The position numbers and the translations under genes were made by a program. A model generated the notes under the pieces. That model saw only the letters and a program-made list of their open reading frames with translations, was not told where the DNA came from and did not search any database. Below, one piece after another: positions 56,205 through 64,000 of a DNA stretch of 64,000 nucleotides. This DNA comes from Apophysomyces variabilis. Its lineage: Eukaryota > Mucoromycota > Mucoromycetes > Mucorales > Mucoraceae. Each line of letters starts with the position of its first letter. Positions within the stretch are counted from its first letter, which is position 1. The stretch lies in assembly GCA_002749535.1 (NCBI GenBank), contig MZZL01000379.1:186001-250000 (forward strand), in the 5' to 3' direction.

Positions 56205-59105
56205 TTACGAGTTTATCACGTACCAATTCATCCTGATTGAATGTATCTTCTTCTTTTGCTGCTGGGCTCTCCAATACCTTCTTACTTTTGAGAAACTGGT
56301 TGCCAACTCTGTTAGCATACGATATCCGATTGTACAGGTTCTACAGACCTCTTCAGCTTCGGCACTTGTAACACTGCTATCGTTAGCTTCTTCTTTAGTT
56401 ATCAAGGTTATCTTTGCATCGACAACAAGCTGCCAGAAATCAAGTCTCCGCGAGTTAGGGTTACCAAGATCGCACTGAACTTTGATGTCATGCATATACT
56501 TGTTAAATAGCTCTGATTCATCTTCCTGTTACCAGTATAAGCCCTATCCCCAGTTTATGGATCACTTCCTTACCTTCGACGCTGCAGCACGCATAGTCTG
56601 AAGACATTCAAGTACCTTTTTGTAGTTTTGATCACCCAGTGAAGTAGCCAAAAGATGGAGTACCATTTTTCCCATTTGATCGACAGCTAATCGATAAAAT
56701 TAACCGATGCATTACAAATGCATGGAATATATTCCCACCTTCGGTAACCAAATCCTCACGGGTGTTTGCTATCATGGCATTAAAGTCTTTCACAGGATTA
56801 TAAGATTTGATTTCTCGCACATCTTCGTTCATTAACGATTGTATCGTCTCCTCGTAGGATGGTTCTTCTCTTTTGACCCGCTTCGCTTCCGGTACTTGCT
56901 GGTTATGAATGATCTGGTCTACGGAAGGCAAACCAGTATCCTCCTGAGTGGGAACCTCTTTGCCCGCACCATAACCTCTCTTTTTTGCTGCTCTATCCAC
57001 TGTAAACATTTCCCGGCTTAGCACGTGTAACTGGAGAATACATTCTTATCCTAACCTTTCTTCACTTTAAAAAGCGTCTTCAGAATTTCCACTTGCTTTG
57101 TGGTCTTCTCTATCAGTTCGGGAACTGGCTTCAGCTGGGCCTCCAAGTCAGGATGTGGTGGAGGAACAGGGGCAGCATCGTTCAGTGCTCGCGATTTAAT
57201 AGCATCGTTGAGTCGCCTTAATGTAGGGTTAAATGTTTGCTCTGGTATCAAATATTCGTATGGTATTCTACATAGGAAATGAGAAACAACTGACGATACT
57301 GGTATGCTTACCCTTCCTCTGGCTTACGAATATCCGTTAGGTTCATATTCTTCACAAATTCCTCCATGTTGTCTAACATCTCCTTATTTGGTAGCAGGGG
57401 GTGGTCCTTCTTAATTACTTTTCCAGATGTAGTAACTACTTGATCGAGCGAAGAAAAGGATAAATGGCGGATATCGTCTGCAAAAGGTATCTATCATATA
57501 ATTAACTGTTAGCCCACCATAAAACTAGGTATTACTAAATTACCTGAGCAAAATATAGAACATCAGCTGAAGGTTCGAATTCGGGCAGTAAAACTCCGAG
57601 TTTGGGTTCCGCGTTTGTCTTGTTCACGTATCGCACAAGAGCAACTGCAGACTTTTCATGCAATGCACGAGCTAGGCCAGATATTGCTTCACCTGCCCAC
57701 ATAGGTCGATGTTGACCTGCTGTCACCACATAGACGTTTGATAGCATGTACGATCTTGGAATCCATTGTATATCAACAAAACCAATGATCGACATATCTT
57801 GGACAGTCTTTAATTGTAGGTACTCCTCCTCAGCTTCCGTAACTTTGACCAGCGTTTTTCCGTATGGATAGACTTTGGACAAATCATCTGGCCTTACTTC
57901 CATGTCTTCGGTTTCATCACCATTTCCTTCTGCGCCTTCAGCGCCGGATTGCTTAATCACTTTGTATTTACGATCCATGATAACTTCATGCGAGCGTTGC
58001 TCTGGTCGACCTTCCCTCATTATATCCGCCAAAACAGACCATTTTTTCGACGTAGGCAATTTCGTTTCGTACGTACGAGCATACATCAAAACGCTGATTG
58101 ACAAACTGGTGTCTGGATGGGTAACTGGATCTCCCAAGTTTAGAAACCCACGATAGACAGGCGTCGGTCGTACATCTTTCGGATAGAACGCATTGACGAT
58201 ATCTATGGCCTCGGTTAAGCTATAGATAGCGCTGTTTGATCCCAGGGCTTCTATTAATTTGAGCCATTGATGTCGATTCTCTTCCTATGTATAACACGGT
58301 TTAAATCGAAATGGAATGCGTACGTATATTACCTTGACGGCCATATCTTCTTCAGTGTCATCCTCTTGTTTGATCACTGTCTCCGCGTTGAAATCTGTCG
58401 CACTAATTGTTCTCCAAATATCAATAATGGTATTTCCTTATAAACCCATTGGACTTACACAATGACCAGACTAATATCTTTTGCAATAAGAGTATCCTGT
58501 ACTTCTTTTATATCTCGCCAATCAATGGGATGTTTTGCGTTTGTAAGTAATACAATCTGCTTGACATATTTCAAATGCTTGCAGTGGCTTGCAATAATGT
58601 GTGTTGCAAGGATCAAGGCATCTAGCACTGATATGAAAATTAGCAATGAAAGGTAAAGCGCGTCTTTTAGCAATGACGATTACCATCAGCTATTGAATTC
58701 GCGTTGTCGGAAGGCATAATGTTTACGATGTCTCGAATCAATTGAGCTGTTGGCTGTTCGATCTTACTGAGTGTCTTGATGTGCTGGTATTGACCCGACA
58801 TGGGATCAGCCAGTTCATTGTCAGTGTCTATGGCCATCTTATACCCTCTGCCTCGTCATTTCTACTGCTTGTTACCTTCTGTGCTTGCCAAAAGCACGCC
58901 TGTCATGTCTGTTTTGCGTCCAATGATAACCTGGATGCGCATAAGGGTGATGATCCCCATACGATCATGTTACCTTTTCTTCAATCATCTTCTGCAGCAC
59001 TTCCCGAGCTTGCTCAAACGTGCTCTTCTCATTGTTCTTGAGCTGTATTCGTGAGGGCAATGCAGTGTTAAACACGTAAACCGTAGCTTTCTTTTGATAG
59101 GTCAT
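56205..59105 (-). CDS. Ku80 (XRCC5) DNA end-binding subunit
   Basis: Predicted ~804-aa subunit of the Ku70/Ku80 heterodimer, which binds double-strand breaks and starts non-homologous end joining. Eleven minus-strand exons can be traced: 58974-59105, ~58876-58930, ~58684-58845, 58459-58627, 58333-58402, 57544-58284, 57312-57490, 57056-57267, 56739-56999, 56574-56686 and 56205-56525. The vWA-type N-terminus reads KKATVYVFNTALPSRIQ and DTDNELADP. The DNA-binding beta-barrel region has DMSIIGFVDIQWIPRSYML and YVVTAGQHRPMWAGEAISGL. The C-terminal part has GKMVLHLLATSLGDQNYKKV and the helical block RRLDFWQLVVDAKITLITKE, the known Ku80 C-terminal fold. Two points are open: the splice at 58838-58897 (a 30-nt or a 60-nt intron both keep frame), and the very end, where another intron may replace the last 30 codons. 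Confidence 0.9.
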
Positions 59106-59326
59106 GAGTTTAGCAAAAGGAAAAGCAGCCGCATTATTCGACCCGGTGGCACCATTTTTGCTTCCTGTTTCATGAATTGAGCTTTTGCCACAATATATCA
59201 CCTACATTCTATTGCTATTTCGTTTATCACAAATTGTCTACTGTTTTTAATGCTTTGTTTTCTCTATTCCTGAATCATATTTCTAATTCTACAACAAGAA
59301 AGGTTTATTTACAAAAATAATGGAGA

Positions 59327-59749
59327 TTACCATAATTCTTTTCTTCTCTGTCTGTTCTTTGTAATAAGTTGGCGTCTATATCCTTGTTCAATTGCTGGAG
59401 CTACATGATCGGCAGACTTTGGCAGAGGGGCAACCATACCCACAAAGACCTCGGAGCAATCGAACTTGCGTGCTAACGCCTTACGGCTCCATGTTTTGGG
59501 GTCCTGTGCTCTCAACTGACGCATTTCTTCTTTTTGCGCTTCGGTCAAATGGTATTTTTTCTCGTATGGTGGACGAAGTGGTGGTGCATTAGCTTGAACT
59601 TCAGGAGCAACGGGAGGGTGGCGTGTCACGAATTTACTGCCATCGACGAGCGGGACCTCCTCGATGGGTACGCGGCTTGTCATTTTGAGGTTGGTCGTTT
59701 TGCTTTTCGTAGCATAGCCGCGTACGGTTGTAATGAACGGACGGAACAT
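59327..59749 (-). CDS. MRPL20: mitochondrial large-subunit ribosomal protein MRPL20/mL58
   Basis: Single-exon 140-aa protein on the minus strand, 222 nt upstream of the Ku80 start (same strand). It begins with a mitochondrial targeting-like sequence (MFRPFITTVRGYATKSKTTN) rich in Arg/Ser/Thr with no acids. The body reads FVTRHPPVAPEVQ, LRPPYEKKYHLTEAQKEEMR and DPKTWSRKALARKFDCSEVF, then KNRQRRKELW at the end. WSRKALARKFxCSxxFV is the core of the MRP-L20 family, the fungal mitochondrial ribosomal protein called MRPL20 or mL58. The length is below yeast Mrpl20 (195 aa), mostly at the N-terminus. It works in the mitochondrial matrix. Confidence 0.88.
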   Translation of the reverse strand: MFRPFITTVRGYATKSKTTNLKMTSRVPIEEVPLVDGSKFVTRHPPVAPEVQANAPPLRPPYEKKYHLTEAQKEEMRQLRAQDPKTWSRKALARKFDCSEVFVGMVAPLPKSADHVAPAIEQGYRRQLITKNRQRRKELW

Positions 59750-60146
59750 GGCAGCCTAAACAACTTGCAAAAGGCAATCGAAAACAGGGTGAAGGGGCAC
59801 TTAGAATTTGGCAAAAGTTTGCGGCGTTTGAAAGTTTTTGCGTCAGCCACCCATGAAGTAACTGGGGATGCTTCGTGCGACAGACTAAAAAGTCAGCATT
59901 GTATCGACTCGAGTCACTTGCACCTACTATGATAGCTTCGATCTGTTTGAGACGCTTCATTTACTGCTTAAATAAACCTAACATTGATATTCGCTTGCAA
60001 ATGTTCCAACATGGCTTTTGATATTACTAATTCAAACTCGTAGATAACATATGAAATAAATGCACATTATACGAATATAATATGGACAGTTATTTATTGT
60101 AAAACATAGCCGCTAACCTTTCAATCTAGACGCCCTGTTGGTACGG
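59750..60146. other. intergenic between MRPL20 and AMP deaminase
   Basis: Short A/T-rich spacer holding the MRPL20 promoter and the AMP deaminase 3' end, both genes on the minus strand. Overlapping open frames are shadows of the MRPL20 start. Nothing else is seen. Confidence 0.45.
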
Positions 60147-63092
60147 TTAAACAGAGCTGGAGCTGTTTCTGTTATTGTTCAGCATATCACTGTTTCTTCT
60201 CTTTGCTCTTTCAGCTACTATTGCTGCTCCAGGAAAATCCAAGTTTTGGACAGAGTTTTCCTCAGCTTGGTTTTCTTTGGCAGAATACTTGCGTAAGGCA
60301 TTCAGTTCCTCCATCAACGTCTCGTAACGGAAGTTTACACGAATATTGGGAACATTTGTCTTTTGCATATCATTGCCTTCCACACCAGGTTTATCCCAGT
60401 CCTTACCAATCCAATGCTTCTTGATACTGTTTTCCCATCCGCTTTGTATCACGGAATTGCGTGCTAATTCACACATGTCAGCAGCAGAAAGTTTCCAGAT
60501 CTAGTATCTGCGTTAGCCGCGTATGTCTGCGCTCGTTTCTATACCTGAGCAGCCACACTGTACTCCTCTATCAAAGGTTCCTTAGTGAAGTGGAACTGCA
60601 AGGGATCATCCGTGGAGAGTGAAATATTAAGTCCACGCTGGAAAAATTGGGGTAATGGGTTTCTCTCATAGGTCAAGAATAGTGCATTGTTGGATAAAGG
60701 TGACATAGCAATACCAATTTGCGCAAGGTAATAGAGATACTGTAATGCAGGGACCTTGCGGAGAAGGATACCATGACTAATACCAAAAGCACTCAAAAAT
60801 GCAGCGGTCAAGTGCTCAGTGTCACCTGCTTCTCCACAGTGAGGTCTCAAGACAAACGTGTCTATCACACAAATGTTAAACTTTTCTAAATATTTCATAC
60901 TGATACTTACTGAATCCTCTTTCGCGACGCCAGTTATTTAATGCAGCCATGTTGGCATACATGTAGTATAAATAGTAGCTGTATGGAGGATTACTCTTAT
61001 GCGTCCATTCTCCGGGCACTGGATATTTCTTATAAGTTCTGCGTTCCATCTTGGATTCGTCATCTACAGAATCGAAGCCAACAACACGTTGAAGAAAAAC
61101 GTGGAGTTCGGGATGGGAAGTAGGGTCTTGCGTGACCTCAAACAATGGCTCATACAGATCTACGTTTTTCAGCGCTTTGGCGGAAGTACACAAAAGACTT
61201 ACTTTGGATTACATCGTCAAAACCTTTTACAATTCCAGAACTTCTGTAGATATCGTAAAGACGCGGTACCTGGACCAGCCAGCGGACATTTGGAGAGAAC
61301 AACTTGTTATCGACTACCCATTTGGCTAGCTTGTCCCATTCAGATTTTGACCTGTATAATAAAATCAACATGCATAGATGCTGCCGCTTGGTGTCTCTAC
61401 CTTCCATAAATAGACACACGATATTCCACCATCTGGTATTTCGAAGACTCCAAGTCAGAAACCACCTCTGTTAAACAAATGAATACGGTTGAATATCGAG
61501 AAGATGGGGTCTCCGGATTTACCTTTGGTGATCTCTGCGAGATATCTGCCCTGGATGTAATTGTCTGTTTTCATGAAAATTTCTCTCAATCTACTTTCCC
61601 CGATCGGGTTGTATTTCAAGTTAAACTTGTCAAAACGATGGAACGAATCCTTATGGGCCTATAACATAGAGGAAGTTGAGTACAAAATCGTCAAAGGATT
61701 TACGTACGTGCATATCCAAAGTATCGATGCTGAGATCATATGCCGTTAAGTTCAGACTCTCAAAAACACCAGCTAATGTCAAGTGTTTATCATCACGGTA
61801 AATGACAACGTCCTATGAAAGATACTTAGGAAAACTTCTTTGTACCACAAAGGGTCTCACCTCCGGACATTTCTTCATCTTGGATTTTATGAAGCGTAAC
61901 AAATGCTTTTGATTCATACAGCTGGAGTGGTGAACGTGAGTGTCTACTTTACGTACGTTGTAGAAATCTCTGTGTGGCACTCGCTTAAATCAAAAATAAG
62001 TATGAGCAAAATGAGGCAAGCCTTATGGAAAATCGACTCTTGCCTACCTTTGAATCAGCTAGTTCTTTAAATTCGTTAAGTAATATGTACATTTGCCATT
62101 TGCTATCCAGATAACGCAAGCGTCTGAATGCAAAACTCTTGGCAGGTCCATCACTAATAGATTCACGTCAACACAGAGATTCTGGTGAAGACCGTACATT
62201 ACCTGATAACTTGCAGTACAAAGTCCATATCAGCATAAAATTCCTTTCTATTGGGAATATCATAGAGTGCCTTCCCATTGTTTTTGTCTATATGTGACAT
62301 AAGCCTTCATTTTATACCATATTTGCAGATTCAAACCTTCATCTGACTTATACACCTCATAAAACCCTTCCGGACTCATACCAAATGTGTACTGATTCCA
62401 AGAAAGATTCAGCAAAACTCAATCATTTTTATCTGCGACATACTGTATGTTTCCCCGGGATTTCGCATTCTTCCCAGATGAAGTCACTCCCTACTGCAGC
62501 GGCTGGATCTGCTTCCCGCTGCCTCTCTTTTTCTTTAAGCCTGGCCAATTCCTCTGGGGGAGGCAATGGCCAGGATTTTGGTGGAGGCGGAGGATAAATC
62601 CTCCATTCATCCTTATTCTTAGGGTTATCAACCAGACGTTGGCGTGATCGGCGCATGTATTTTTCGCGCAATGCAAGACAGCGATCAAGGTTACGATAGA
62701 GTTCACGCAATTCAGCCGTGATTGCTTCATCTTTGGTTTGTATAACCAGGTCAGCATGTCACGCATACGTGTTGTGGGACAAACCTTGGGCATCCAACAC
62801 TGATTTACTTTCTAAAGACGGTGTGTCTTTTGTTGAAAAGCTATAACTATCTGAAGTCACTCCCGATTCGTCATCCTGCTCGGATGCCGAGATGCTTTGA
62901 GATATGTATTTGCCATCCTGCTGAAAAAGATCGTTCAGTATGAGTTAAAGATGCACTATGAAGAGAGTAACGTACGTTCACGATAGCTCTTTGATCGTGA
63001 TACTTAAAAAAGGGTGATTTTTCAAAGTCGGTGGGTTGTTCCTCTGGTGGAGTTACAGCTCGTTCTTCTCCCTGATCTTTAATGCTGGACAT
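60147..63092 (-). CDS. AMP deaminase
   Basis: Multi-exon minus-strand gene for AMP deaminase, which turns AMP into IMP and ammonia in the purine nucleotide cycle. The first exons are 62976-63092 and 62785-62920, and another ends at 62730. The last exon carries the C-terminus. Landmarks read across the gene are [37 protein letters not shown], the metal-binding [20 protein letters not shown] near 61.9 kb (HxHxSSxMNQKHLL), [20 protein letters not shown] near 60.6 kb with the catalytic Asp pair, YSVAAQV and [20 protein letters not shown]. Those are the signature blocks of eukaryotic AMP deaminase, and the C-terminal [16 protein letters not shown] is also typical. The N-terminus ([20 protein letters not shown]) is not conserved and is a regulatory tail. 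I did not resolve every middle exon boundary. Confidence 0.92.
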
Positions 63093-64000
63093 GAAGCAAA
63101 GGGATGTCGCTGCGGAATGCAGAGAAGAGAAAAGGTAAAAACACACAGTAGCAAAACAGCGGAAGGCCAGATATAAAAGCGGCGCTAATGCCTTTTTAGT
63201 GAGTCAATTCCCTTTTGAGGGAAGCGGTAAATGAACCTTATGTCAGTCATACTGACGAAAAAGCCTAGGAAACGAAAGAGAGATCACAGATTTGGACCAT
63301 CTTCCTGACCTCGTATGTCCGTCTTGTGTATAGCTTGTTAGCAGTTTAAAAGCCTCCCCATACGGAAATATATTTAACATATGATAGACCATATTTGTCT
63401 AACATCCCAAAGTCTTTTGCCATCGGTAGCTCTTCAAACGGCGTCACCTACCTGACCAACATCTCAATGACTCGTTTCTCGCAATACTAAAAGCACGATT
63501 ACAAGTCTTAACAAACATACAATGCCCTTCATCGCGTATGTTACACATGATTCTCCTGCATTATTCAGCGCCTTTATTCCCACGCTGTCTATTATGTCAT
63601 TAAGCTTGGTCTGATGGATAATTCCCAGTTACAAAAAAGATCCCTAATTGTTTGCTATACTAATATAAGTCTATGGTGTCTATGGTGTCTATGGCTTGAC
63701 GTTCTCAATCAGATCTGCTAAGCTATTTAGTGTTGATGCCACTATAAAGTCCGTCTGCTGATAACGAAAATACGCCCCGCTTATCTCCGTTGATATTCCA
63801 TACAACAGATTATTATAATCTTGGTCCAGCACTCCGTTAGTAGGATAAGCTTCATGTTATTATACGTAAGGAGCAAACTATGCAAGTATCAAACATCTTA
63901 ATTGAAAAGTACACGTAGTTTGTGGCGTACAAAAAGTAAATTAGCCAGTTCTTTCTAGACTACGACTCACTCTGAAATGCAACTCCATATGACGTTAAGA
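63093..64000. other. upstream region of AMP deaminase, to window end
   Basis: About 0.9 kb, holding the AMP deaminase promoter. A 9-nt unit TCTATGGTG is repeated near 63.68 kb. No further gene is recognised before the window ends. Confidence 0.45.
63670..63694 (+). repeat. 9-nt tandem repeat TCTATGGTG
   Basis: The unit TCTATGGTG occurs twice in full and once in part (TCTATGG), directly head to tail. It is too short to suggest a function. Confidence 0.85.

Overview
The window is eukaryotic, intron-rich, moderately AT-rich DNA from a filamentous fungus, most likely an early-diverging mould of the Mucoromycota (Mucorales-like). The basis is the combination of very short introns (about 37-90 nt, GT...AG), dense genes on both strands, a Rhizopus-type L-lactate dehydrogenase, an F-box/LRR protein of the kind expanded in these fungi, and a P5-type ATPase next to a Reeler-type surface protein. 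I assigned the taxon from protein character only. No rRNA, tRNA, CRISPR array or bacterial-style operon was recognised.

Layout. 1-16.2 kb: the 3' end of a CHORD/CS-domain cochaperone, an alpha-arrestin, an Ecdysoneless/SGT1 homologue, a small secreted double-psi beta-barrel protein, two tiny proton-ATPase subunits (mitochondrial F-ATPase subunit K and vacuolar V-ATPase subunit e), a nine-exon lysophosphatidate acyltransferase, and a Medusa-like transcription regulator on the minus strand. 16.2-19.6 kb is a long gene-poor stretch. 19.6-34.2 kb: a triple-KH RNA-binding protein, a Reeler-domain membrane protein, a 1382-aa P5-type ATPase with a cysteine-rich secreted N-terminus, L-lactate dehydrogenase, an alpha/beta hydrolase (minus), and a small membrane protein with a PPxY motif.

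35.3-41.3 kb is the mobile island. A 5178-bp CACTA-type (EnSpm/CMC) DNA transposon, with CACTG termini and a TTA target duplication, sits inside an older, broken Tc1/mariner copy. Its tnp2-family transposase is complete except for one in-frame amber codon, and it carries a second, oppositely oriented coiled-coil gene.

41.6-64 kb: an F-box/LRR protein, a SWIRM-SANT chromatin-remodelling subunit (minus), a small 73-aa protein, a gene-poor stretch with an assembly gap, then a membrane-anchored fatty aldehyde dehydrogenase, arginase, Ku80 (minus), mitochondrial ribosomal protein MRPL20/mL58 (minus) and AMP deaminase (minus).

The genes are mostly independent housekeeping loci. Themes that recur are membrane lipid and proton handling, nitrogen and purine metabolism (arginase, AMP deaminase), and putative Rsp5/Nedd4 adaptor-type proteins (the arrestin and two proteins with LPPSY motifs). 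Exon boundaries were derived by reading frames across GT...AG junctions by eye and checked for phase. All should be confirmed with RNA evidence.
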